Assembly (NCBI RefSeq): GCF_014644295.1
Contig: NZ_BMKK01000005.1
Location: forward strand, 496,001-560,000
Origin: Emticicia aquatilis
Lineage (GTDB): Bacteria > Bacteroidota > Bacteroidia > Cytophagales > Spirosomataceae
Length of the DNA stretch: 64,000 nucleotides
Direction of reading: 5' to 3'
Part shown: piece by piece, positions 1 through 8,676 of the stretch
Layout of the letters: each line of letters begins with the position of its first letter
How positions within the stretch are numbered: the first letter of the stretch is position 1
Made by a program: the position numbers and the translations under genes
The notes under the pieces: generated by a model
The model's database searches: none
Told to the model about the DNA's origin: nothing
The model's input: the letters and a program-made list of their open reading frames with translations, nothing else

Positions 1-38
1 TTATCCAACAAAAACGGCGGTTATTCGCTCACAAAATT

Positions 39-320
39 ATGAAAACGAAATCAATCTTATTCGCAGCTTTAGTAACACTTACATTCGCTACAACTTCTTG
101 CCAAGACGAGAGCATCAGTCCTTCGATTATAGACTACCGTTCGGGCGAAACTATGAGCAGTAGCACAGAATCAAAAACTTTAATTGATGGAAATGAGGCT
201 TTGATTGATGAACAAACAACGCCAAATCAAGAAATAAAAAACACAACTAAGCCAGTACTTAATAAATCCAACAACGTCCCGGTCAATATCATGCAAATTG
301 ATAGCGATGAAGTAAAATAA
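39..320 (+). CDS. small secreted lipoprotein, unknown function
   Basis: This encodes 93 residues. The N-terminus is a lipoprotein signal: a Lys-rich start, a hydrophobic stretch and a lipobox-like TTSC around Cys21, so the mature protein is probably anchored to a membrane facing the periplasm. The rest is polar and Ser/Thr/Asn/Glu-rich with no recognisable domain and no other Cys. It is the first of a run of small same-strand genes leading to the LytS/LytTR pair. I do not recognise a family. Confidence 0.6.
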   Translation: MKTKSILFAALVTLTFATTSCQDESISPSIIDYRSGETMSSSTESKTLIDGNEALIDEQTTPNQEIKNTTKPVLNKSNNVPVNIMQIDSDEVK

Positions 321-353
321 TAAGCACTCACTTACATAAACCTAACAAGAGAA

Positions 354-533
354 ATGAAAAAGTTTGAAATTATCAGAGTGTCAGATTGGTGGTCAACAAG
401 TTCGTTGATGGAGAAAGCCGAAAACACAGCCAATCAAAAAAGCCAAGAAGGCTACCAAATTGTCAATATTTCTTTTGGTTATAGCATTTGGTTGGCTCCA
501 TCAGCCTATATCACCATAACAAAAGCAGCATAG
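354..533 (+). CDS. 59-residue small protein, weakly DUF4177-like
   Basis: An ATG at 354 opens a 59-codon frame ending in TAG at 531-533. The protein starts MKKFEIIRVSDWW and ends with a Gly-Tyr-Gln-Ile-Val segment followed by a beta-type stretch finishing TITKAA. The layout of a short strand, an Asn/Glu-rich helix and then G(W/Y)-x-(L/I)-V resembles DUF4177-type small proteins, but the match is weak. It lies 33 bases after the lipoprotein gene on the same strand, with an AAGAGAA purine run just before the ATG. Confidence 0.5.
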   Translation: MKKFEIIRVSDWWSTSSLMEKAENTANQKSQEGYQIVNISFGYSIWLAPSAYITITKAA

Positions 534-625
534 TTCATCACAAATTTGAGGGAGTTCATCACAACGTTTTTTAAGAAAAAGCAATTTTAAACAAATTTGA
601 AACAAGAAATCTAACACTTACCATT

Positions 626-874
626 ATGAGATATTTAACGCTTAACATCAACCCAAACGCTCGAATAGACATTGACAATGATATTTGGGGAAAAGAAACC
701 ATTAGATACAACGGCGAGATTGTTTCGGAAAAGAGTTCAGTTTTTGGTTCAGTTCACTCTTTTGAAAAAGAAGAAAATGGCGAAATAGCCAAATATGAAA
801 TCAGAATCAGTCTGAAATTTTTAAGAATCGGTTTCGACATTTTCAGAAACAACCAAGCAATTCTTTTAAACTAA
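626..874 (+). CDS. hypothetical protein, 82 aa
   Basis: A small soluble protein with no signal peptide or membrane helix. Alternating hydrophobic and polar residues (RYLTLNINPNARIDI near the start and KYEIRISLKFLRIGFDIF near the end) suggest a beta-rich fold. Only 7 bases separate it from the next gene, so the two are probably cotranscribed. The 92 bases before it contain nothing recognisable. I know no family for it. Confidence 0.5.
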   Translation: MRYLTLNINPNARIDIDNDIWGKETIRYNGEIVSEKSSVFGSVHSFEKEENGEIAKYEIRISLKFLRIGFDIFRNNQAILLN

Positions 875-881
875 CAATACT

Positions 882-1385
882 ATGAAATGGGTTAAAGATA
901 ATTCGGAAACAAATTATGTGCTAAAGTATAATGATGAAGTAATCTTAGAAATGCACTTTGATTATGGCAAAAAAGGTGTAAAAGCTATTTGCCAAAGTAT
1001 TACTGAAACATTTGTTATTGAAACCGAAAGCTTTTGGAAAAGTAATGTTCTCATCAAAGAAAATGAAATCATTATTGCTAAAACCACCACTGATAAATGG
1101 TATAGCAGCCTTAGCACGTTGGACATAAAAGAGCAGAAAATCAAGTTTAAATTTCGGAATAACCCATTGGCAGAAATAGTATTTTTTACTGAAACCGAAG
1201 AAAATTTACTACTTTCCTGCGGCTTAAAATCCGACAAAAAAGGAATGATAGAAACAGTACTGAATGTTGGAGCAAACCTTACCGAAAACCCCATAAAGAA
1301 CTATCTATTAGCACTTTGTTGGTATATATTCAAACCTATTGCAGAAGAAAACACAGTTGATGCCCTTACATTGATAATTTCATAA
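882..1385 (+). CDS. hypothetical protein, 167 aa
   Basis: A soluble protein with alternating strands in the first 120 residues. The last ~30 residues form a hydrophobic helix (NYLLALCWYIFKPI) that could pack or attach weakly to the membrane. It follows the 82-residue gene by 7 bases and precedes the small membrane protein gene by 16 bases, suggesting one transcript toward the LytS/LytTR pair. No motif or family is recognisable. Confidence 0.55.
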   Translation: MKWVKDNSETNYVLKYNDEVILEMHFDYGKKGVKAICQSITETFVIETESFWKSNVLIKENEIIIAKTTTDKWYSSLSTLDIKEQKIKFKFRNNPLAEIVFFTETEENLLLSCGLKSDKKGMIETVLNVGANLTENPIKNYLLALCWYIFKPIAEENTVDALTLIIS

Positions 1386-1401
1386 CTATATCTTTTAGAC
1401 A

Positions 1402-1767
1402 ATGGAAACAACTACTAAACAAGACAAATTACTTTTCTTCGGAATCTCGTTTGCGGCTTTGGCGGCTCTAATATTCATTATCAATTATGTAAATCCGATT
1501 ACGGGCTTTGGTGTAGCATATATCTTTCTTTTAGCAATACTCTTAGCGGGTATTATCACGGTATTAAAATTTGATTTCGCCAAAATCACTGAAAAGTATA
1601 AGAGTACAAATCCTTATCTAATTTCAGGTATCTTTTGGAGTGCTTTAGCAATAATGAAATGGCTAAAATACATCCGAAAAGATAATTTCGACTGGATTAT
1701 TGCTTCTTTATTCGCACTGGTAGCTATTATTAATTGGATAAGTTATTTCAAAAAATCCAATAAATAA
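1402..1767 (+). CDS. small inner-membrane protein, four helices
   Basis: This encodes 121 residues with about four membrane segments, near residues 10-28, 34-54, 71-87 and 96-114, and short basic loops. There is no signal peptide and no catalytic motif. It lies 22 bases ahead of the LytS-type kinase gene and is probably in the same transcript, so it could be an accessory or target of that sensor system. That link rests only on position. Confidence 0.55.
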   Translation: METTTKQDKLLFFGISFAALAALIFIINYVNPITGFGVAYIFLLAILLAGIITVLKFDFAKITEKYKSTNPYLISGIFWSALAIMKWLKYIRKDNFDWIIASLFALVAIINWISYFKKSNK

Positions 1768-1789
1768 GCTACTAAATCCACACCATAAC

Positions 1790-2983
1790 ATGGAAAAAAG
1801 CCTTAATTTCGCCCCAAAACCAATTAACCAACCAATGGAGTTTTCGTTTGGAAATATTTTTACTAAAGCATACTGGAAAGAAACGGTTATTCCTTTCGCA
1901 AAAAAACATTGGATAATTATTGTAGCGGTTTTAACGGCTATAAGCGTAGCTCACACTATTTGGTATTTCAGCTATTCTCATCCACTTTCAACAATTGTAG
2001 ATGATTTTTTTAAAGCTACCAAAGTTAAAGGAAGTACTCGAAACTATTCTCGATGGTACAAATTAGGTTATTTGGTAGCTGCATTTTTGGGTTCAAAAAG
2101 TTTCTTTTTCAGCTTGATAGGCACAACCATTCTGATTGCCGAATTTAACTTTCAATTTCTCTTCAAGAATTTATTCGTTGATGAAGGCCGAAAGGGCAAG
2201 TTCTTTTACTTCATTGTATTAGTATTTTTCTATTTCTTCATTTTTGTTATCTTACTAACCTCATTTGGAATAAAAGCCGAGCCACTTGGCTTGCATACGT
2301 TTATCACCAATATCTGGATAGGCTTTTCGGTTATTTACTCAGTTATTCAGTACGTTTCTGAGTCGCACAAAAGACTACGAGAATTGGCCGTTCAGAAAAC
2401 AAAAGTTGAACTTTCGGCACTAAAGGCACAAATAAACCCCCATTTTTTATTTAATGTACTCAATAACCTTTATGGTACCGCAATCGTAGAAGATAGCCCC
2501 AAAACTGCCGAAGGAATCCAGCAGCTTTCGAGCATTATGAGGCACGTAGTAGAAGGCACAAAAAACGAACGGATTTCGGCCGAAAAAGAAGTGCAATTTC
2601 TCTATGATTTTATTGAGCTAAATAAAATGCGTATCCCTAAGCGAGATAATATCAAAATAAAAATCAATATCGACTACGATGAACAACCGACACAAATTGC
2701 TCCGCTTTTGGTGATTCCGTACATCGAAAATGCCTTCAAATATGGCATTAGTATTACGCAAGAGAGTTTCATAGAAATTGATTTTAACATAGAAAATCAA
2801 AAGCTTCATTTCTTATGCCGAAATAGTATAATCAAACAATTTGATAAACTGGAAGTTGGAACTTCGACAGGCTTAGAAAACACTCGCCGCCGACTGACGC
2901 TCAACTATCCACATCGACATACTCTAAAGATTTCTAACAAAAACAATATTTTTGAGGTCGTTTTAGATGTAGATTTGAAGTAA
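1790..2983 (+). CDS. LytS-family sensor histidine kinase
   Basis: This 397-residue membrane kinase has about four helices in residues ~40-200, then a short coiled linker and a His_kinase (PF06580) domain. The signature AQINPHFLFNVLNN carries the predicted phospho-acceptor His218. The C-terminal half is a HATPase_c domain, with the N-box in VIPYIENAFKYG and a Gly-Leu-Glu-Asn segment near residue 363. Family members autophosphorylate and pass phosphate to a LytTR regulator, and such a regulator gene follows by 37 bases. The N-terminal sensor is short and has no periplasmic domain, so the signal is probably sensed within the membrane. Confidence 0.88.
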   Translation: MEKSLNFAPKPINQPMEFSFGNIFTKAYWKETVIPFAKKHWIIIVAVLTAISVAHTIWYFSYSHPLSTIVDDFFKATKVKGSTRNYSRWYKLGYLVAAFLGSKSFFFSLIGTTILIAEFNFQFLFKNLFVDEGRKGKFFYFIVLVFFYFFIFVILLTSFGIKAEPLGLHTFITNIWIGFSVIYSVIQYVSESHKRLRELAVQKTKVELSALKAQINPHFLFNVLNNLYGTAIVEDSPKTAEGIQQLSSIMRHVVEGTKNERISAEKEVQFLYDFIELNKMRIPKRDNIKIKINIDYDEQPTQIAPLLVIPYIENAFKYGISITQESFIEIDFNIENQKLHFLCRNSIIKQFDKLEVGTSTGLENTRRRLTLNYPHRHTLKISNKNNIFEVVLDVDLK

Positions 2984-3020
2984 GTATAGCACGCAACCAC
3001 AATCATAACCACCTAATAAA

Positions 3021-3713
3021 ATGCTCAAAGCAATTGCCATAGATGATGAGCCAATGGCTCTCGAAGTAATCAAAGCCCACGCCCAAAAAGTAACTTTTCT
3101 GGATTTGAAAGAAACTTTTGTAAGTGCAATGGAAGCCCTGTCTTATCTAAAAGAAAACCCCGTTGACTTGGTTTTCTTAGATATAAATATGCCCGATATT
3201 ACAGGCCTTGATTTCTCGCAGCTTTTACCACAAAATACATCGGTTATTTTCACGACGGCCTATTCTCAATACGCAGTAGATGCCTTCAATATCAATGCTC
3301 TTGATTATTTACTGAAGCCCATTGATTTTAGTAGATTCATGAAAGCCTGCCAAAAGGCCTATGAAAGTGTGAACGAAGAAGCACCTAAATTGCCGTATTT
3401 ATTCGTAAAAGATGGATATGATTTGGTCAGAATAAGCATCGAAAACTTACTTTTTGTAGAATCAGAAGGCAATTACCTCACCTTCAAGGAATCTGATAAA
3501 AAGACGGTTACTCGCATGACCATGACCGAAGCCATCGAAATGCTACCAAAGTCTGACTTTTTTAGAGTACATAAATCATTTGTAATCAATCTCAATCACG
3601 TCAAAAAAATCGAACGTCACCAAGTTTGGGTAGGCACAGAAGCCGTTCCAATCGCAGCTAATTATCGAGATGATTTAATGGAAATTTTAAAGAAAATCTG
3701 GATGGTAAAGTAA
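3021..3713 (+). CDS. LytTR-family response regulator
   Basis: This 230-residue regulator has a receiver domain at residues 1-115. It contains the acidic pair Asp8/Asp9, phospho-acceptor Asp54 in LVFLDINMPD, and the conserved Lys in DYLLKPID. A LytTR DNA-binding domain follows at ~130-230 (FVKDGYDLVRI, then EGNYLTF and SFVINLNHV). It is the natural partner of the LytS-type kinase just upstream. Its targets cannot be read from the sequence, although the small upstream genes are candidates. Confidence 0.9.
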   Translation: MLKAIAIDDEPMALEVIKAHAQKVTFLDLKETFVSAMEALSYLKENPVDLVFLDINMPDITGLDFSQLLPQNTSVIFTTAYSQYAVDAFNINALDYLLKPIDFSRFMKACQKAYESVNEEAPKLPYLFVKDGYDLVRISIENLLFVESEGNYLTFKESDKKTVTRMTMTEAIEMLPKSDFFRVHKSFVINLNHVKKIERHQVWVGTEAVPIAANYRDDLMEILKKIWMVK

Positions 3714-3716
3714 AGC

Positions 3717-4436
3717 CTAAAGATTCTCTCGGCTCTTAAAAGCATAGAATCGGAGAACGTGATTTACGATTAAAAATTCACCGATTGTATTGATGACTCT
3801 TATAAAAATATAAGTGAGTTCATAAACTCGTTCTTCTGGAGGTAATATGTAATATAAATCAGCTGTAACCGTGAAAAACAAGCCTACAAGAAATAAAACC
3901 CTAACATTGTTTTGATGAACTCTAAGCTGAATTCCAGCAAAAAGAAAAGCCATTATTCCTACCCAATATAAATTAAAGGAAAGCATGGGCGTTCTGGGGT
4001 GAAGGTTCAGAAGATAGAGAAAATACAATCCTCCAGTAAGTCCGAAAGTAGCTAAAAGTATATTTCTAGTATCGGATAAGGCGAGTTTCTTTATACCCAT
4101 TTCAAAGAAAACTCCAGCCAAAAGCAACCTCAAAGTAGGTTGAACATACGAATAGACAACATCAAACTCTTTTTCATCAACGATAATAAACGAAGAAAGA
4201 CCGATACAGAAAAGCCCTCCGTAGCAGATGGCAAGCAATACTAAAGGCTTTTTAAAGTTTTTTAAAAGTTTGGAGAAAATATAAACAAATAAAAAGAAAT
4301 AGTCGAACTGAAAAAGGAATAGAGCCAGCAATCTATCCATTTGATTCTTTAGTTCATTAGGCTCAATCTTTGCAAAAAAATAGATATTCACCAAAAGAAC
4401 CAATGTAAAAAACATACTGGTAAACCTTTCGCTCAT
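3717..4436 (-). CDS. multi-pass membrane protein, possibly YhhN-like
   Basis: This 239-residue protein is built almost wholly from about eight hydrophobic helices, with a short loop near residues 80-90 and a basic C-terminus. The size and helix pattern resemble YhhN/TMEM86 (lysoplasmalogenase-like) proteins, where Asp residues inside helices act in catalysis. Here an Asp lies in the penultimate region (FTVTADLYYILPP), which fits but does not prove that family. It converges with the LytTR gene, the two stop codons being 3 bases apart. Confidence 0.55.
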   Translation of the reverse strand: MSERFTSMFFTLVLLVNIYFFAKIEPNELKNQMDRLLALFLFQFDYFFLFVYIFSKLLKNFKKPLVLLAICYGGLFCIGLSSFIIVDEKEFDVVYSYVQPTLRLLLAGVFFEMGIKKLALSDTRNILLATFGLTGGLYFLYLLNLHPRTPMLSFNLYWVGIMAFLFAGIQLRVHQNNVRVLFLVGLFFTVTADLYYILPPEERVYELTYIFIRVINTIGEFLIVNHVLRFYAFKSRENL

Positions 4437-4532
4437 TTGAAGGATTCTTTAAAAGTAAATCTAATATACTTACAAATAAGAGTCCAATTAATGACACCAA
4501 TCATAAACTTAGTAAGTGGTAGCTTTTTGATT

Positions 4533-5096
4533 TCAATAAATCAATACCATCATACTTCTTGCTCCGTGAGCTCCAATAACTAACGACTGCTCAATATCAG
4601 CTGTTTTTGAAGGACCAGCTATAAAAACACCATAACTACCCACATTTTCGAGTTTATTATAGGCTTGCTGCATATTGGCAACAATATTGTTTTTATCAAG
4701 CACCAAAACTAAATGTTGCGTAATAAACGGTAATGCACGGTTGAGCATATTGATTTCAGGTACCCAAATTGTACCATTTTCGGCAACACCTATTTCACCT
4801 TGAATCACGGCCAAATCAACTTGCTCTAAAATCTCTTTAGTTGTATCAAGATTTACGGCAACGTTTGCTTTAACAATATCAGAAGCCACATTTTTTAAAT
4901 CGCTGTAATACTTGTCGATAGCTGCTTGACAATCAGCTTTTGAAGCCACTTCTATGACTCGGCCACCGATACCTTCCAATACAGTTTTGAACCGCTCAAT
5001 GCTTCCGTCACCTTCAAAAATTGGCACATTTGGCAGTGTCGTCAAGGCAGGTTTATTACTGGCTATACTATTTAATATTTTTTCTCTGCTGGTCAC
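4533..5096 (-). CDS. lutC: LUD-domain lactate utilization protein LutC
   Basis: This encodes 187 residues of the LutC/YkgG family, the third component of the LutABC L-lactate oxidation complex. Typical family segments are AENGTIWVPE and the C-terminal glycine-rich GPSKTADIEQSLVIGAHG. The reading frame opens at a GTG (5094-5096), with no ATG close by. It is the last gene of the minus-strand order lutA-lutB-lutC, 49 bases after lutB. That gap holds repeats of TTAGTTATTGG-like words rather than a clear ribosome site. Confidence 0.9.
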   Translation of the reverse strand: MTSREKILNSIASNKPALTTLPNVPIFEGDGSIERFKTVLEGIGGRVIEVASKADCQAAIDKYYSDLKNVASDIVKANVAVNLDTTKEILEQVDLAVIQGEIGVAENGTIWVPEINMLNRALPFITQHLVLVLDKNNIVANMQQAYNKLENVGSYGVFIAGPSKTADIEQSLVIGAHGARSMMVLIY

Positions 5097-5145
5097 AAGT
5101 AGTTATTAGTTATTGGGTAATTAGTTACTGGTATTTTAGAAAGTT

Positions 5146-6534
5146 TTATTTCCTGTTTTCCTCATACCATTCCTTAAAACTCTGCTTTGGAGCGTCAGGC
5201 AATTCTCTTGCTTTTGCCCACGGATTCATGCTTTGGTTATGCGTAAGTCCATGCGGAAGCACTCGCAAGGCTCCACGAGCCAATTTCCCGCCCAAATCAT
5301 ACACTTTTGGCATCGAAAGCACTTTTGCCAAGCCTTTCATGCCCCATTTTTTGGCAGCAGGAAGTTCGTTCGCTTGACCAACAATTTGTCGCCATTTATA
5401 AAGTTGCACGTGAATATCAATTTTCACAGGGCAAACATCCGAACACGACCCACAAAGTGTAGAGGCAAAAGGCAAACTACTGTATTTATGCAAATCAATA
5501 TTTGGCGAAAGAATGGCACCAATTGGGCCTGGAACTGTAAAGTCATAACTATGTCCGCCACTTCGGCGATAAACTGGGCAAGTATTCATGCAAGCTCCAC
5601 AACGAATACACTTCAACGAATTTCTGAAATCAGCTCTACCAAGTTGTTGCGTTCGTCCATTATCCACAATTACGATGTGCATTTCTTTGCCTTCGGCTGG
5701 CTTTGTAAAATGTGATGTATAAGTCGTAATTGGCTGACCAGTAGCACTTCTGGCAAGCAATCGAGTATAAACTGATAAATGATGGAGCTTAGGAATCATT
5801 TTTTCGATACCCATACTCGCAATATGCACTTTTGCCAAATTTACGCCCAAATCGGCATTTCCTTCGTTGGTACAAACTACAAAACTACCAGTTTCGGCAA
5901 TGGCAAAATTTACCCCTGTCAGAGCTACATCGGCTGCTACAAACTTTTCTCTGAGGTGCTGACGAGCCGCTTCGGTCAGAATTTGCGGGTCTTTTTCGCC
6001 TTTGGTTGTGCCTAAATGTTCATGAAAAGTTTCGCCTACATCTTCTTTTTTGAGGTGAATAGCGGGCATTACAATATGGCTCGGTGGTTCGTCACGAAAC
6101 TGAATGATGCGTTCGCCCAAGTCAGTATCAACTACATCAATGTTATTTTTTTGCAAAAAAGCGTTCAAATGGCACTCTTCTGTAAGCATCGATTTGCTTT
6201 TCACCATTCGAGTATTTCGCCCCTCGACTTTGCAAGAACTTTTGATAATGTCCATCACAATTTGATTATGCTCGGCAGCATCGGCTGCCCAATGCACTTT
6301 TACGCCATTTTTTATGGCATTTTGCTCAAATTCGATGAGATAATTATCAAGATTGCTCAGCGTATGGTCTTTGATTTCGGACGCAAGTGTGCGTAAATCC
6401 TGAAATTCGGGAATTGGATAAACCGCTTTGTCTCGTTTCTGACGCACAAACCAAAGCGTTTCGTCGTGCCAAGTCGTACGCTCAAAATCTTTGTTGAAAG
6501 CTTCGGCTAATTCTGGGTGATTTTGGTGGTTCAT
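5146..6534 (-). CDS. lutB: iron-sulfur lactate utilization protein LutB
   Basis: This 462-residue protein contains a LUD domain (~60-290) and two ferredoxin-type clusters: CIRCGACMNTCP (~307-318) and CGSCSDVCP (~357-365). With LutA and LutC it oxidises L-lactate to pyruvate at the cytoplasmic face of the membrane. A longer frame reaches 6624. The ATG at 6534 is preferred because it forms an ATGA overlap with the lutA stop and begins MNHQNHPELAEAF as expected for LutB. The overlap indicates translational coupling. Confidence 0.93.
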   Translation of the reverse strand: MNHQNHPELAEAFNKDFERTTWHDETLWFVRQKRDKAVYPIPEFQDLRTLASEIKDHTLSNLDNYLIEFEQNAIKNGVKVHWAADAAEHNQIVMDIIKSSCKVEGRNTRMVKSKSMLTEECHLNAFLQKNNIDVVDTDLGERIIQFRDEPPSHIVMPAIHLKKEDVGETFHEHLGTTKGEKDPQILTEAARQHLREKFVAADVALTGVNFAIAETGSFVVCTNEGNADLGVNLAKVHIASMGIEKMIPKLHHLSVYTRLLARSATGQPITTYTSHFTKPAEGKEMHIVIVDNGRTQQLGRADFRNSLKCIRCGACMNTCPVYRRSGGHSYDFTVPGPIGAILSPNIDLHKYSSLPFASTLCGSCSDVCPVKIDIHVQLYKWRQIVGQANELPAAKKWGMKGLAKVLSMPKVYDLGGKLARGALRVLPHGLTHNQSMNPWAKARELPDAPKQSFKEWYEENRK

Positions 6535-7271
6535 GGTTGATTTCCGTTCAAAATTTCGGCTATGTGCATTACTTTTATTGGTGCGTTTTGGCGTTTTACG
6601 ATGCCTTCGAGGTGCATCAAACATGATACATCTCCTCCTGTCAAAACCTTTGTGCCGTTGCGAAGGTGGTCAGAAATTCGGTCTTGTCCCATGCGTGCCG
6701 ACACGGCTTCTTCGGCCACACAAAATGTTCCACCAAAGCCACAACATTCGTCGTTACGGTCGAGTTCGGTGAGTTCGATACCTTTTAGTTTACGTAATAA
6801 TTTTGAGATTTGTCCATCTCGCACGCCAGTAATTTCGGAAGCATTGGCTTGGCGGAGTCCACGCTGACCGTGACAACTCAAATGTAATCCAACTTTGTGC
6901 GGAAAATCGACAGGAATTTCTTCTATTTTCAGCACATTTTCAATAAAATCGACTAATTCATAAACCGATTTTCTGACCTTCTGCACGGCTGGCGTTTGTT
7001 CGATAATATCATAATGTTTTTTGATGTGATACGTACAGCTTCCCGAAGGCGTAACGATGTAATCAAACTCGGCAAAGGTATCAACAAAGTGTGCATAAAC
7101 GCCTTTTGAATCTTGTTCGCAGCCACTATTAGCCATTGGCTGCCCACAACAAGTTTGTTTCATCGGAAATGCGACTTCTACCCCCAATTTTTCGAGTAAT
7201 TGAAGCGTAGCAATACCCACATTCGGATAAAACTGGTCGATATAACAAGGTATAAATAAGGCTACTTTCAT
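6531..7271 (-). CDS. lutA: heterodisulfide-reductase-like lactate utilization protein LutA
   Basis: This 246-residue protein has two cysteine-rich CCG domains. The first is KQTCCGQPMANSGC (~40-53) and the second DECCGFGGTFCVAEE (~185-199). Such CCG motifs bind a non-cubane iron-sulfur cluster in heterodisulfide reductase relatives and in LutA/GlcF. It is the first gene of lutABC. The Ntn-hydrolase gene ends 33 bases upstream on the same strand, so the operon may start further back or within that gap. No FadR/LutR-type regulator lies beside it. Confidence 0.93.
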   Translation of the reverse strand: MKVALFIPCYIDQFYPNVGIATLQLLEKLGVEVAFPMKQTCCGQPMANSGCEQDSKGVYAHFVDTFAEFDYIVTPSGSCTYHIKKHYDIIEQTPAVQKVRKSVYELVDFIENVLKIEEIPVDFPHKVGLHLSCHGQRGLRQANASEITGVRDGQISKLLRKLKGIELTELDRNDECCGFGGTFCVAEEAVSARMGQDRISDHLRNGTKVLTGGDVSCLMHLEGIVKRQNAPIKVMHIAEILNGNQP

Positions 7272-7304
7272 TATTTAGTTTTATAAACCTTTAGTTTTCA
7301 ATAA

Positions 7305-8036
7305 CTAACATTTAGGCGTATTCAATTCTTTTTTACTTATCCATATTGGTTCTTGGTGTGGTTTTACAACTAACACATCAATCGGCCCGCCAACTGTTTT
7401 TTCTTTTTGCTGAAACCTCATAGTGTCGATTGTTGTTCGGACACCATAAACCGCAAAGTCGAGGGCATCTTGCAAAGTCATGAAATTCCAAGGAATTGAG
7501 TTGTTGCCTAACTCGACCCAATCTTCTCCACTTGGCATTTTGACAGTCAGAAGTAATCTTGAAAGTACCTCTGTTTCTCCTCCCCAGTTAGTGCCATGAA
7601 AAGTAGTTTCACCATCAAAATTTGACCTGTGATATACCTTTTCAGCAATATTGATTGAGTAAGTATGCGGAACAGACACGCCATCTTCTGTTTTATAGCC
7701 AACCAAATAAAAATAGGTTGCTGGATAATCAAATTTCTCTCCAAAAAACGAAATCAATAATTGCGGAATCTGGTCAATAGTGGTCTCAGCATCTATGTTT
7801 TCCTTTACAAATTGATTAATAAAACCACAAATATTAACCTCATTGACATAGACTGTACCAAAAACTCCAAGTCCAAACTTTTTGGCAATTAGGAATACTT
7901 TTTCGTAAGAATCCGATGTTGTTATCGAATTATATTGCTCGCCAGTTTGGGTTTTATCAGTCCAATTTAATGTAAGTCGACTGTCTCCAGCCAGCACAAT
8001 TCCCTCAGCAACATAGACAGTTATTATTAATGACAT
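7305..8036 (-). CDS. proteasome-like Ntn-hydrolase with N-terminal Ser
   Basis: This encodes 243 residues with no signal peptide. After Met removal the chain would begin SLIITVYVAEGIVLAGDSRLT. It aligns without gaps to the start of proteasome beta/HslV/Anbu subunits: Ser at the Thr1 nucleophile position and Asp-Ser-Arg at positions 17-19. A later SYEKVFLIAKKFGLGVFGT segment provides a candidate for catalytic Lys33, though at about position 45 because of a ~12-residue insertion. The C-terminal half (~150-243) matches nothing I know. Family knowledge suggests a self-compartmentalised peptidase; activity is inferred. It lies just upstream of lutA on the same strand. Confidence 0.65.
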   Translation of the reverse strand: MSLIITVYVAEGIVLAGDSRLTLNWTDKTQTGEQYNSITTSDSYEKVFLIAKKFGLGVFGTVYVNEVNICGFINQFVKENIDAETTIDQIPQLLISFFGEKFDYPATYFYLVGYKTEDGVSVPHTYSINIAEKVYHRSNFDGETTFHGTNWGGETEVLSRLLLTVKMPSGEDWVELGNNSIPWNFMTLQDALDFAVYGVRTTIDTMRFQQKEKTVGGPIDVLVVKPHQEPIWISKKELNTPKC

Positions 8037-8131
8037 TTATTTATGGTTTTAGTGGTTGTTTGTTGTTTTGAAAAATCCTCTATAATTCCTGCTGAAATTT
8101 TACACAGCGGAACATCAACGGTGTTCAACAT

Positions 8132-8289
8132 GAATAGCCCCGATTTTCAATCGGGGAGAATAAATCAGAAAAGTATCTCCCTAACCCTAAAAGGGTTAAA
8201 CTTAAATATGGCATTATGTTGTTCAACCCCTTTTCAGGGTTGATTTTGCTTCTTATTTCTTGACCCCGATTTTTCAATCGGGGCTATTC
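8132..8289. repeat. cluster of five REP-like palindromes
   Basis: The 312-base gap between 8037 and 8348 holds five short hairpins: CCCCGATTTTCAATCGGGG at 8138-8156, AACCCTAAAAGGGTT at 8183-8197, CAACCCCTTTTCAGGGTTG at 8224-8242, a second CCCCGATT/AATCGGGG hairpin at 8264-8283, and AACGCTTTCAGCGTT at 8296-8310 just outside. The two CCCCGATT hairpins are in opposite orientation, with matching outer words GAATAGCCCC and GGGGCTATTC. This is the arrangement of a bacterial interspersed mosaic element. No gene is visible here. Confidence 0.8.
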
Positions 8290-8348
8290 GAGTTTAACGC
8301 TTTCAGCGTTTTTCAATGCTATTTTAAAATTCTTAAAGTTCAGTTGTA

Positions 8349-8642
8349 CTAAATTTCTAAACTAAGCACAACAGAAGTAACATTGGTTTCTCTATGTTTC
8401 TTTTTTTCATTAATATAGTAAAAAACTATAAAAGAAATGATAACACAAATCAAAACCCCTACAAAAGCCCATTTTTTGTTTTTTATACTTTTGAATAAAA
8501 CAAAAAATAAAGAATGTACACCAAAGAACATAATTGAGAGAAATATATAAATGATATCTCCTCCATCTGAATTAAATGAGTAATAAGTAATAATGAATAT
8601 TGCTATTATACCAATTAAGGTATTTGTAAATAAAGTTCTCAT
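8349..8642 (-). CDS. small membrane protein, three helices
   Basis: This encodes 97 residues with hydrophobic helices at about 8-22, 30-52 and 60-77, followed by a charged KKKHRET tail. It has no signal peptide or family motif. It lies between the palindrome cluster and the rhamnose isomerase gene on the same strand, 34 bases past the isomerase stop. Membrane-type composition supports a real gene, but the function is unknown. Confidence 0.5.
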   Translation of the reverse strand: MRTLFTNTLIGIIAIFIITYYSFNSDGGDIIYIFLSIMFFGVHSLFFVLFKSIKNKKWAFVGVLICVIISFIVFYYINEKKKHRETNVTSVVLSLEI

Positions 8643-8676
8643 TTATTCTCTATTTCCCTCATTCATACCATCAAAC

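Noticed and set aside
5233-6396. Plus-strand frames of 78-160 residues opposite lutB
   Set aside because: They lie wholly within the well-supported lutB gene, and their Phe/His/Cys-rich composition is typical of an antisense frame.
6535-6624. N-terminal extension of lutB by 30 codons
   Set aside because: It lies inside lutA in another frame. The ATGA overlap at 6531-6534 gives the natural start.
8043-8243. 66-residue plus-strand frame
   Set aside because: It runs through the palindrome cluster, and its sequence is explained by the repeats.
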